Shown: one piece after another, positions 6,778 to 13,344 of the stretch | Position numbering within the stretch: position 1 is the first letter of the stretch | How the letters are laid out: the number at the start of each line of letters is the position of its first letter | NCBI GenBank assembly: GCA_964651755.1 | Contig: CAZYZD010000057.1 | Span: 1-13,838 of the forward strand | DNA from: QNZT01 sp964651755 | GTDB taxonomy: Bacteria; Campylobacterota; Campylobacteria; Campylobacterales; QNZT01 | Direction: 5' to 3' | Length of the DNA: 13,838 nt | The notes under the pieces: generated by a model | Told to the model about the DNA's origin: nothing | The model's input: the letters and a program-made list of their open reading frames with translations, nothing else | Database searches by the model: none | Translations under genes and position numbers: made by a program

Positions 6778-8003
6778 TATTTCTCTCCTGCATCTATGTA
6801 TTGTGGGTAGGTAAGTCTGACTTCTGTTCTTCTGTTGAGTGCCATACCCTCTTTGGTTTTGTTAGAAGCAATCGGTTCTCTTTCTCCTCTACCTTCTGTA
6901 GAGAGTCTTGAAGCACTTACACCATATTCGATGAGAGCGTCTCTTACTGCTTTAGCTCTTCTTTTTGAAAGTGCCATATTGTATTGATCAGATCCTCTCC
7001 AGTCGGTATGACCTATGATGTGTACCAGACTACCTTTGTTTTTAATCAGGAAGTCAGCAAATTTTTTAACTAATGGTCTGGAATAATCTGTAATATAAGC
7101 TTTATCTGTTTCAAAGTGGATCATAAGATTTGCTTTAACAGGGCAGCCTTTATCATCAACACTAAAATCACAAGGTGTGTTTGGACATTGATCTATTTCA
7201 TCTTCTACACCATCACGGTCACGATCCGGTCCATCTATTTTGATAGGGCATTCATTTCCTTCAAGAGAAGTGATAACTTGTTCTTTGATGATCTCCGTTT
7301 TTGGCTCCGGAAGAGGACAACCTGAACCATCTACTCTGACACCTTTTGGTGTATCTGGACATTTGTCAAACCGATCCATAACACCATCTCCGTCACTGTC
7401 AATAAATTCAACTTTCTTTTCTTCGTTAAGAATTCTGCCAAAAGGTACAGAAAAGCTTAAAGTAGTAATGACTTCATTGTCTTCGGATTTACTTTTAATA
7501 GTTTCTCCTCCAAGAATTTGCAAAAGTCTCGCTTCTAATCTTATGATAAAAGAGTTGTTTTGAAAACGGTACCCAAGACCAGCGCCACCTTGTATGAAAG
7601 GGTGACTTTCAAAACCTTTTGTTTCATCGGTAACATATTCGTAGCCTGCACCGACTAATGCATATGGAATAAATGCTTCTGCATCTTGCATTTCATATAC
7701 ACCGTTGATAGAGGCTTTTAAAAGAGAATTTACTTCATCCGCTTTTAAACCGTTTATCAGTGCATCTTTGTCTGTGATACGTACATATTCAAAGTCAAAC
7801 CGTGGCTTTACGGTATAGTTATTCATTTGAAAGTTGATACCGAAAGTTGCATCTTTGAGTTTTATGCTGCTATCGTTTTTGATAGATGTTGCACCAAATG
7901 TTCCTGCAAGATCATAGGCTCTGAGATTTTTTACTTCAGCGTGAAGCATTGATGTAGCCAAGATAGAAGTGGTCAATATTGCCCCGGCAATCACTTTTTT
8001 CAT
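6777..8003 (-). CDS. OmpA-family outer-membrane protein with Ca-binding-type linker
   Basis: A 408-residue product from the ATG at 8003. AAAGGA lies 6 bases upstream and the N-terminus is then a standard signal peptide (MKKVIAGAILTTSILATSMLHA, cut before EVKNL). An in-frame ATG at 8042 with AGGAG close upstream would add 13 residues and cannot be excluded. Numbering from the longer form, about 36-205 is an 8-strand-type beta barrel; 215-300 holds two type-3 repeats (DSDGDGVMDRFDKCPDTP and DRDRDGVEDEIDQCPNTP) with paired cysteines; and 303-412 is the OmpA peptidoglycan-binding domain (HIIGHTDWRG with Asp347, ALSKRRAKAV with Arg362, NRRTEVRL). The protein links outer membrane to cell wall. It is coupled to the following lipoprotein gene, which has the same repeat type. 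Confidence 0.92.
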   Translation of the reverse strand: MKKVIAGAILTTSILATSMLHAEVKNLRAYDLAGTFGATSIKNDSSIKLKDATFGINFQMNNYTVKPRFDFEYVRITDKDALINGLKADEVNSLLKASINGVYEMQDAEAFIPYALVGAGYEYVTDETKGFESHPFIQGGAGLGYRFQNNSFIIRLEARLLQILGGETIKSKSEDNEVITTLSFSVPFGRILNEEKKVEFIDSDGDGVMDRFDKCPDTPKGVRVDGSGCPLPEPKTEIIKEQVITSLEGNECPIKIDGPDRDRDGVEDEIDQCPNTPCDFSVDDKGCPVKANLMIHFETDKAYITDYSRPLVKKFADFLIKNKGSLVHIIGHTDWRGSDQYNMALSKRRAKAVRDALIEYGVSASRLSTEGRGEREPIASNKTKEGMALNRRTEVRLTYPQYIDAGEK

Positions 8004-8075
8004 CCGCAATCCTTTAATATTATATTTTCTAAATAGATTCATTCTACTCCTATTTAGTTAAAAAAAAGCATAAAT

Positions 8076-8081
8076 TGTCAA
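8076..8081 (-). promoter_or_regulatory. Possible -35 box for the OmpA/lipoprotein operon
   Basis: On the minus strand TTGACA (8081-8076) is a perfect -35 consensus in the 74-base gap after miaA. The best -10 at 18 bases is CTAAAT, only three of six matches, after an 8-base T run. A start near 8045 would favour the internal ATG at 8003 over that at 8042. Weak as a full promoter. Confidence 0.35.
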
Positions 8082-8116
8082 GATAATTACAATTATTTTT
8101 TACTTAATATAATATA

Positions 8117-9010
8117 CTAATTAAAATATTTACTTATATTTTTTATTAAGTCATTTTTAAGTAATTTTATCCGCTCAGGAAATTGTGAAGTGTTGAAAGT
8201 TTCTTGCCTTTTTGCGAGTTGGATAGTATGTGTGGAAATTTGTTCATGAAGTTGATCTAGTGAAAATTTGCCATCAAGGTAAGCAAGTGTTTCTTTAATT
8301 CCGATTGCTTTCATAGGAGTCGGTAGACGGGTATACTTTCTTTCGAGATAAAATATCTCATCTATAAGTCCTTTTGCAAGCATTTGTGAAGTTCTTTCTT
8401 TGATACGTTTTTTGAGTATTTCTCGTTCTATTTGAATATCGAAGACAGGAATATTTTTCAACAATGGTTTACGTTTATTCTTTGCAAAAAAGTTTGTAGC
8501 ATTTATACCGGTTTCAAGATAAATTTCATACCATTTTTGGATACGATAGCGATCTGTAGGTGCGATGTTGTTTGCATAGGCTGGATCTTTTTTTTGGAGG
8601 AATAGATAAGAGTCAGCAAGGTTATGTAGTCGTGTGTCTAATTCTGCTTTTTTATTTTTTGAGAGGGAAATTTTAGGAGAAAGCCCTTCTATCATAGATT
8701 TGAGGTAAAAACTTGTACCTCCAACAATAATAAGATGTTTCGTTTCTGAGAGACTTATTTTTTTTGCTTCTTCATAAAGATTAAAAAAAGTTGCAGCACT
8801 AAAATAGGTATCGATAGTAAAAATATCGATACCAAAATGTTTAATACCTTCTCTTTCACTCAATGAAGGTTTCGCAGAAACAATATCAGTTTCTTTGTAT
8901 ATTGCCAGAGAATCCAGAGAAAGGATATTTGCATTATATTTGTGTGCAAGTTCTATAGCGAGTGCAGATTTTCCAGAAGCAGTAGGTCCTAGTATTGCGA
9001 TTTCTTTCAT
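8117..9010 (-). CDS. miaA: tRNA dimethylallyltransferase MiaA
   Basis: A 297-residue protein (E. coli 316). It transfers dimethylallyl from its diphosphate to N6 of adenosine 37 in tRNAs reading UNN codons, the first step to ms2i6A. Visible motifs: P-loop GPTASGKS (8-15); SLDSLAIYKETDIVSAKPS (31-49), matching the family's DSxxIYxxxDIGTAKP; VGGTSFYLKSMIEGLSP (96-112); the tRNA-contact region TDRYRIQKWYEIY; MKAIGIKE; and the closing AKRQETFNTSQF. The last segment stands in for the usual RQxTWFR, a mild divergence. No ribosome site precedes the ATG. Instead a perfect extended -10 ends 7 bases before it, so the mRNA is probably leaderless. It is divergent from recQ. Confidence 0.96.
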   Translation of the reverse strand: MKEIAILGPTASGKSALAIELAHKYNANILSLDSLAIYKETDIVSAKPSLSEREGIKHFGIDIFTIDTYFSAATFFNLYEEAKKISLSETKHLIIVGGTSFYLKSMIEGLSPKISLSKNKKAELDTRLHNLADSYLFLQKKDPAYANNIAPTDRYRIQKWYEIYLETGINATNFFAKNKRKPLLKNIPVFDIQIEREILKKRIKERTSQMLAKGLIDEIFYLERKYTRLPTPMKAIGIKETLAYLDGKFSLDQLHEQISTHTIQLAKRQETFNTSQFPERIKLLKNDLIKNISKYFN

Positions 9011-9017
9011 AGTAAGA

Positions 9018-9026
9018 ATTATAACA
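9018..9026 (-). promoter_or_regulatory. Extended -10 of miaA, leaderless configuration
   Basis: On the minus strand TGTTATAAT (9026-9018) is a perfect extended -10. The hexamer ends 7 bases before the miaA ATG (9010), so transcription should begin at or one base before the A of the start codon. Confidence 0.7.
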
Positions 9027-9029
9027 GAA

Positions 9030-9044
9030 ATTTCATTATGAAAT
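9030..9044. promoter_or_regulatory. 15-bp palindrome between divergent miaA and recQ promoters
   Basis: ATTTCATTATGAAAT is a perfect 7-bp inverted repeat around one central T. It lies between the miaA -10 (9018-9023) and the recQ -35 candidate (9050-9055), where a dimeric regulator could touch both promoters. On the plus strand it is followed by seven T, so it also resembles a low-GC terminator of antisense RNA. Confidence 0.35.
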
Positions 9045-9049
9045 ATTTT

Positions 9050-9077
9050 TTTACCTTTTGGATAGTTTCGATATACT
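9050..9077 (+). promoter_or_regulatory. recQ promoter candidate, leaderless configuration
   Basis: TTTACC (9050-9055) and TATACT (9072-9077) are 16 bases apart. The -10 ends 6 bases before the recQ ATG at 9084, so the predicted start nucleotide is the A of ATG. No purine-rich ribosome site exists between them, and an in-frame TAG at 9063-9065 with no GTG or TTG after it leaves 9084 as the only start. Confidence 0.55.
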
Positions 9078-9083
9078 TCTTTT

Positions 9084-10859
9084 ATGCAAAAGTTAGAAGT
9101 TTTAGAAAAAGTTTTTGGGTTTAATAGTTTCCGTTCTTTTCAGGAAGAGGCAATAGATGCAATCATAAAGGGGAAAGATCTTCTAATGATACTGCCAACA
9201 GGTGGAGGAAAATCACTTTGTTATCAGCTTCCATCGCTTTTGATGAAGGGTGTGACAGTAGTAATTTCACCGTTAATTGCGTTGATGCAGGATCAGGTTA
9301 GAGGTTTAAATGAAAATGGTATTCGTGCAGCTACTATTAATTCAGATATGAGTGATGAAGAGCGTCAGGAAGTATTTTCAGCACTGAAAGAAGGGAGTAT
9401 TAAACTTCTGTATGTAGCTCCGGAACGGATGAGTGCTCCAGGTTTTATTTCCTTTTTAAAGACACTTGATATTAATTTTTTTGTTATTGATGAAGCACAT
9501 TGTGTGAGTGAGTGGGGACATGAGTTTCGAGCAGATTATCGTAAATTACATTTATTAAAAGAAAATTTTCCGTCTATACCTGTAGCGGCTTTTACAGCAA
9601 CTGCAACACCAAAAGTAGAAGAGGATATTTATGCTGCATTGAAGTTGAATGCACCTCTGAAACTACGTGCCGGGGTTTTTCGTAAAAACTTGACGATTCG
9701 AACCCAAAAGCGTGTTTCAAACGGTAGAACACAACTGTTGAATTTTTTGCAGACACACCGTGATGAAAGTGGTATTATTTATACATTTACGCGAAAAGAG
9801 ACAGAACAGTTGGCAGCTTTTTTGCAGTCTCGAAATATCAGGGCAAAAGCCTATCATGCAAGACTTCCTGCAGAAGAGAAAAATATGGTAATGAAAGACT
9901 TTATGTATGATAAGATTGATATTGTTGTTGCAACAATTGCTTTTGGTATGGGTATAGATAAAAGTAATATTCGTTTTGTTGTGCATACTTCACTTCCAAA
10001 GACAATTGAAAACTATTATCAGGAGATTGGAAGGGCAGGGCGTGATGGTTTGGAGAGTGAAACATTGTTGCTTTATACCAAAGGGGATGAAATTCAGAAA
10101 AGAGAGTTGATGGATAGTGTAGAAAATGATGCATACAAACAGGTATTATATGAGAAATTACAGACAATGTATCGTTTTGCACTAAGCAGTTCATGTAAAC
10201 ATCGACTTTTGGGTGTCTATTTTGGCGATAAAAGTGAAGCGTGTGGTAGTAAGTGTGACAGTTGTCTGAAATCACCAGTGGAACAGATTGATATTACTAA
10301 AGAAGCACAGATGTTTCTTTCAGCAATTTATCGTACAGGTGAGCGATTTGGGCAAAATCATATTATAGATATTCTTAGAGGATCTACTGCACATAATATC
10401 ATTAAATTTGGGCATGAAAAGCTCACTGTTTACGGGATAGGAGAGATTAGAAATAAAAATGAGTGGGGAATGATTGCTGACCGATTATTTGAACTTTCTG
10501 CTATTAATCTGGGAGAGCATCGGGCACTGAAACTTCAGAAAGAGGCTATTGCTATTTTAAAAGGGCAGGAAAAAGTCTGGATAGATGAAGATAAACTGGG
10601 GAATATCTCAAAACAAAAAATTATTGATGTTATTGAAAAAGATGAAACTTTTGAAGCATTTCGTTCTTTGCGTCTGAAAATCGCTACTGAAAACGATGTA
10701 CCGGCATATTTAGTTTTTAGTGATAAAACACTTTATGAACTTTCTGCCAGATTACCTAAAAGTAAAGAAGAGATGTTGGAAGTAAATGGTATTGGTGAAG
10801 TGAAATATGAACGTTATGGAGAGTTATTCCTTAAGCTTAGTAAAAGTTTACAACTATAG
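9084..10859 (+). CDS. recQ: ATP-dependent DNA helicase RecQ
   Basis: A 591-residue 3'-5' superfamily 2 helicase, near the usual 590-610. Motif 0 is FGFNSFRSFQEEAI (11-24); Walker A is TGGGKSLCYQLP (39-50); motif II is DEAH (136-139), followed by the RecQ aromatic-rich loop CVSEWGHEFRADY; motif III is AFTATATP (169-176); motif VI is QEIGRAGRDG (313-322). The zinc cluster uses Cys371, Cys387, Cys391 and Cys394. A winged-helix region follows (about 405-500), then an HRDC domain (about 520-590, EAFRSLR...DVPAYLVFSDKTL...GIGEVKYERYG). So the full bacterial architecture is present and intact. It acts in recombinational repair and stalled-fork processing. It is divergent from miaA, with no ribosome site, and is followed by a GC-rich hairpin. 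Confidence 0.97.
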   Translation: MQKLEVLEKVFGFNSFRSFQEEAIDAIIKGKDLLMILPTGGGKSLCYQLPSLLMKGVTVVISPLIALMQDQVRGLNENGIRAATINSDMSDEERQEVFSALKEGSIKLLYVAPERMSAPGFISFLKTLDINFFVIDEAHCVSEWGHEFRADYRKLHLLKENFPSIPVAAFTATATPKVEEDIYAALKLNAPLKLRAGVFRKNLTIRTQKRVSNGRTQLLNFLQTHRDESGIIYTFTRKETEQLAAFLQSRNIRAKAYHARLPAEEKNMVMKDFMYDKIDIVVATIAFGMGIDKSNIRFVVHTSLPKTIENYYQEIGRAGRDGLESETLLLYTKGDEIQKRELMDSVENDAYKQVLYEKLQTMYRFALSSSCKHRLLGVYFGDKSEACGSKCDSCLKSPVEQIDITKEAQMFLSAIYRTGERFGQNHIIDILRGSTAHNIIKFGHEKLTVYGIGEIRNKNEWGMIADRLFELSAINLGEHRALKLQKEAIAILKGQEKVWIDEDKLGNISKQKIIDVIEKDETFEAFRSLRLKIATENDVPAYLVFSDKTLYELSARLPKSKEEMLEVNGIGEVKYERYGELFLKLSKSLQL

Positions 10860-10861
10860 AA

Positions 10862-10892
10862 GAGGGGATATCCCCTCCTGAATTATTTTTTT
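10862..10892 (+). terminator. recQ terminator
   Basis: GAGGGG (10862-10867) and CCCCTC (10872-10877) pair around ATAT, three bases past the recQ stop. A run of seven T follows at 10886-10892 after an 8-base spacer, longer than ideal. The same hairpin also follows the stop of the convergent Spy-like gene, so it may act both ways. Confidence 0.65.
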
Positions 10893-11332
10893 AATTGTGC
10901 AAGTTGATCTGGTGTAAGTACATTTTGTGTCTCATAAATACATTTAATATGTGCCATAGTTGCAGAGGCTTTGAGTTTAGCTATGGTATCAACTTTATTT
11001 TTAAGTGTTTCAGGTTTTTCGCCTGCCATTGTAGCGGTTGCTACCTCTTTTTCAAGTGCAATTATTTGTGGCTTGATAGATTTTATAGCACCCATAGTCT
11101 CTTTTCTGATTGTTATGAGTTTTGCTTGCTGTTTATCGCTGAGATTGAGTTTGTCCCAGTTTTTCATAACCAGTTTTGTGAGATGTGGCATTTTACCGTT
11201 GATTAAAAATGGTGAACCTTTTTTCATCTGTTTTTCTGTGCTTTTGCCATTACCGGGCATATTTGCCGGTGTAGTTTGTGTTGCGAAAGCAAGTGATGTG
11301 ATAGTTGTCAAAATAAGTAATGCTTTTTTCAT
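10883..11332 (-). CDS. Spy/CpxP-like periplasmic protein
   Basis: A 149-residue protein. The signal peptide MKKALLILTTITSLAFA is cut before TQTTP. After a Lys/Gly-rich linker the mature part (about 50-147) is all helical. It has LNLSDKQQAKLITIR near the start of the helices and VLTPDQLAQL near the end, the spaced LTxxQ-like signatures of the Spy/CpxP family of cradle-shaped chaperones and metal-stress sensors. Sequence between the motifs is weakly conserved, so the family call is moderate. Cys131 is the single cysteine. GGGAG lies 13 bases before the ATG, a little far. Its 3' end overlaps the T-tract of the recQ terminator. Likely role: envelope stress or protein-folding aid. Confidence 0.7.
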   Translation of the reverse strand: MKKALLILTTITSLAFATQTTPANMPGNGKSTEKQMKKGSPFLINGKMPHLTKLVMKNWDKLNLSDKQQAKLITIRKETMGAIKSIKPQIIALEKEVATATMAGEKPETLKNKVDTIAKLKASATMAHIKCIYETQNVLTPDQLAQLKK

Positions 11333-11368
11333 AAGATATAGTTCTCCCGTAAAATTATTTAAAGAGGT

Positions 11369-11374
11369 ATTGTA
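11369..11374 (-). promoter_or_regulatory. Possible -10 of the Spy-like gene
   Basis: TACAAT on the minus strand (11374-11369) in the 74-base gap upstream of the Spy-like gene. It would give a leader of about 30 bases containing the GGGAG ribosome site. No -35 seen. Confidence 0.35.
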
Positions 11375-11406
11375 TCTGTTATAAGTGAATGAAAGGTGAC
11401 TTTTTA

Positions 11407-11814
11407 TTAATATTTACAATCTTTTTTGCTGACATCAAAGTGAAATAACTCTTTTTTACTTTTTGCACTGGTATAAACGTAGGATATATCAATTCCACTC
11501 TCCAAGAAACGTTTTGATGAATTGCATATCCCTCGTTTTACGGGGGTTTCCATTTTTTTCTTTCCTATTTTTGCAATTTCCTGGTCACTTTTTTGAGGAT
11601 CGTTGATTTCATATATATAAACCAGTTTTGCACCATTTGCTTGAATTTTTATCAGAGAAGTATATTTATCTACTTGTTGTGGCAATTTTTCAGATAGTCC
11701 TTGTGCCGCAGCTTTTACAACATTTATATTTTGTTGTTTAATTTTTTCTTCTATATTATTTGCATAGATAGTTAGTGGTAGTAAGCAAAGTATAATAAAT
11801 TTTTTTTTGAACAT
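11407..11814 (-). CDS. Secreted two-cysteine protein of unknown function
   Basis: A 135-residue protein. The signal peptide MFKKKFIILCLLPLTIYA is cut before NNIEEK. The mature part has an amphipathic N-terminal helix (about 20-45), a strand KLVYIYEI (63-70), then a C-terminal block with Cys97 (KRGICNSSKRFLESGIDISYVYT) and Cys133 (FDVSKKDCKY). The two cysteines bracket a predicted strand pair and could form a disulfide or carry a metal. AAGGA lies 6 bases before the ATG. It lies upstream of the Spy-like gene on the same strand with a 74-base gap, so co-expression is possible but not shown. I do not recognise the family. Confidence 0.8.
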   Translation of the reverse strand: MFKKKFIILCLLPLTIYANNIEEKIKQQNINVVKAAAQGLSEKLPQQVDKYTSLIKIQANGAKLVYIYEINDPQKSDQEIAKIGKKKMETPVKRGICNSSKRFLESGIDISYVYTSAKSKKELFHFDVSKKDCKY

Positions 11815-11831
11815 AATAATCCTTAATTTTA

Positions 11832-11858
11832 AACAAAGTTTGTTAAATGCAAAAGCAT
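11832..11858. promoter_or_regulatory. Two adjacent palindromes upstream of the two-cysteine protein gene
   Basis: AACAAAGTTTGTT (11832-11844, perfect around one G) and ATGCAAAAGCAT (11847-11858) lie side by side in the leader of the two-cysteine protein gene. They are downstream of a possible -10, TATAAA (minus strand, 11872-11867). They could be an operator or RNA hairpins; AT-rich composition makes chance plausible. Confidence 0.3.
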
Positions 11859-11928
11859 CTATCTATTTTATAATGATATGACTTGTATAAACCTGCACTG
11901 TCTATGTTATGATTATGATGAGACTTAT

Positions 11929-11939
11929 TATACAATAAC
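11929..11939 (+). promoter_or_regulatory. Promoter -10 candidate of the apbE-like gene
   Basis: TATACAATAAC contains TACAAT (11931-11936) as a -10 with a predicted start near 11943, about 20 bases before the ATG. The identical 11-mer occurs just upstream of the cytochrome gene at 13332. Confidence 0.5.
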
Positions 11940-11962
11940 ATTAAATATTATTTTTTGATTGG

Positions 11963-12796
11963 ATGAAAGAGAGTATGCAGTTTCTATACAGGTTTAGTGC
12001 AATGACAACACCATGTGAAGTTTTGCTTTTTTCTGAAGAGAAAGGGAAGGCTGATGTTGTTGCACAGCTTATACTAAAAGAGACAAAACGACTGGAAAAA
12101 AAGTATAATTATTTCTCTGCAGACTCTTATCTGAGTCTATTAAATAATCGTCAGAATGATTATTTGGACTATGAAACAAAAAATCTTCTTCAAAGAGCCA
12201 TACGTTACTATAATTTAACTGGACATATTTTTGATATTACGCTTGCGACCATAAAAGATCTTTATAAAATATCTACTTCTCTTGAAGAATTAAATCGAGC
12301 TAAAGAGAATTTACTACCTTATATTGGATGTGAACATCTTCATATTAAAAAGAACAGGCTCTTCTTTGATAATGAGTATACAAAAATAGATTTTGGTGGC
12401 TTCGTAAAAGAATATGCTGTTGATCAAGCCGTGAAAATTATTGAAAAATCAAAAATCAAAAATGCTTTGATAAATTTTGGCGGAGATATTTTTGCAGTTG
12501 GAAGAAAACCAAATGATCAAAAATTTAAGGTAGGTATAAAAGATCCTGATAATCCTAAACAGTTTGTTCAGTTTGAAGAGATTGAAAATGAGGCACTGAC
12601 AACATCTGCTTCCTATGAAAGAAATACAATAATTGAAGGGAAGTTGTTTTCACATATCCTTTCTCTTGAAGACAATGTTGATAACCCCTCATCCGTAACA
12701 GTGATTTCAAAAAATTGTGTGGAAAGTGGTGTTTTTTCAACTGCACTAATGGTTGATCCTAAAATCAAAACAAACAACAGAGCAATTATAATTTAA
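11963..12796 (+). CDS. apbE: ApbE-family FAD:protein FMN transferase-like protein
   Basis: A 277-residue protein, shorter than typical ApbE (about 330). The family enzyme moves FMN from FAD to a Thr/Ser of partner proteins such as NqrB/NqrC, RnfG or FMN-bind domains. Seen here: GHIFDITLA (87-95), TKIDFGGFVKEYAVD (140-154, usual DLGGIAKGYAVD, Lys149 kept), LINFGGDIFAVG (169-180), ALTTSASYER (211-220), FSHILSLED (229-237, where SHIIDPRTG is usual) and SSVTVISKNCVESGVFSTALMV (243-264). In the last motif the metal-binding Asp of the usual ADALATA is replaced by Gly256. There is no signal peptide or lipobox, unlike most ApbE, so it looks cytoplasmic. The ATG at 11975 is an alternative start. Neither start has a strong ribosome site. 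Confidence 0.85.
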   Translation: MKESMQFLYRFSAMTTPCEVLLFSEEKGKADVVAQLILKETKRLEKKYNYFSADSYLSLLNNRQNDYLDYETKNLLQRAIRYYNLTGHIFDITLATIKDLYKISTSLEELNRAKENLLPYIGCEHLHIKKNRLFFDNEYTKIDFGGFVKEYAVDQAVKIIEKSKIKNALINFGGDIFAVGRKPNDQKFKVGIKDPDNPKQFVQFEEIENEALTTSASYERNTIIEGKLFSHILSLEDNVDNPSSVTVISKNCVESGVFSTALMVDPKIKTNNRAIII

Positions 12797-12807
12797 AGTA
12801 AAAGAAT

Positions 12808-12838
12808 GAAGAGGATGAAGGAGGTGGACATCCTCTTC
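12808..12838. terminator. Hairpin between convergent apbE-like and small secreted protein genes
   Basis: GAAGAGGATG (12808-12817) and CATCCTCTTC (12829-12838) form a perfect 10-bp stem with an 11-base loop, 12 bases after the apbE-like stop. No good T run follows on the plus strand (TTGAGGCTGTGTTTTA). A second weaker hairpin, GTTTTA/TAAAAC, lies at 12849-12866. Probably a shared 3' end for both convergent genes. Confidence 0.5.
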
Positions 12839-12907
12839 TTGAGGCTGTGTTTTAGTTATTTAAAACAATAACATCTTAACAAAAAACTGTGTATCGAATG
12901 TGAATGA

Positions 12908-13195
12908 TTAGTCGTCATATACACCAGTATCCATATCAAAGTCATATTCTGGTTCAATAACCGGGACTTTTTTAACTGTTTCAGGATCTACTTCCTCTTC
13001 TTTAAGGTTGTACTCTTTTCCAAAATAAAATCGTTGTTCTTGTGCATATTTTTTCTCTTTTTCTATGGCTTTATCTAATGCTGATTTATTCTTCTGTGTA
13101 GCTGTTTTATTCTGTTCTTTTATTTTGCTCTGATCCTGCCCAGAAGCAACCAATAGTGTGGTTCCTATTACCAAAAAGGATAAAAGTTTTTTCAT
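12908..13195 (-). CDS. Small secreted protein with acidic tail, function unknown
   Basis: A 95-residue product from the ATG at 13195, chosen because AGAGGG lies 9 bases upstream and the signal peptide MKKLLSFLVIGTTLLVASG then starts in the standard way; an ATG at 13213 would add six residues. The mature protein has a Lys/Gln/Glu-rich helical stretch (QSKIKEQNKTATQKNKSALD, then EKEKKYAQEQ), a central RFYFGKEYNLKEEEVDPETV, and a strongly acidic end, VIEPEYDFDMDTGVYDD. There are no cysteines and no catalytic motif. The acidic tail could bind a cation or a basic partner. It is divergent from the cytochrome gene and convergent with the apbE-like gene. Family not recognised. Confidence 0.75.
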   Translation of the reverse strand: MKKLLSFLVIGTTLLVASGQDQSKIKEQNKTATQKNKSALDKAIEKEKKYAQEQRFYFGKEYNLKEEEVDPETVKKVPVIEPEYDFDMDTGVYDD

Positions 13196-13331
13196 AAGAT
13201 TTTCCCTCTGCATTTTTTTATTTATAGTACAAATAGTAACGAAAAATAACTGTTTTAAAAATAAATGTATATAATAATATTTATAATCAATATAAAATTA
13301 TCAACATTTTTATTATTTTAACGATAAAAAC

Positions 13332-13342
13332 TATACAATAAC
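13332..13342 (+). promoter_or_regulatory. Cytochrome gene promoter -10 candidate
   Basis: TATACAATAAC, identical to the 11-mer upstream of the apbE-like gene. TACAAT (13334-13339) ends 5 bases before the cytochrome ATG at 13345, which would make this mRNA leaderless or nearly so; no ribosome site is visible. Confidence 0.45.
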
Positions 13343-13344
13343 TT

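Noticed and set aside
9717..10275. Minus-strand open frames inside recQ
   Set aside because: They are antisense to conserved RecQ motifs including the GRAGRDG and zinc-cysteine regions. Composition rich in His, Cys and Tyr is a shadow effect.
10895..11384. Plus-strand open frames opposite the Spy-like gene
   Set aside because: Hydrophobic Cys/Phe-rich translations antisense to a gene with a clear signal peptide and ribosome site; no independent start signals.
13214..13344. Replication-origin-like AT-rich stretch
   Set aside because: The 131-base gap is very AT-rich but I see no repeated DnaA-box pattern; divergent promoters for the two flanking genes explain it.
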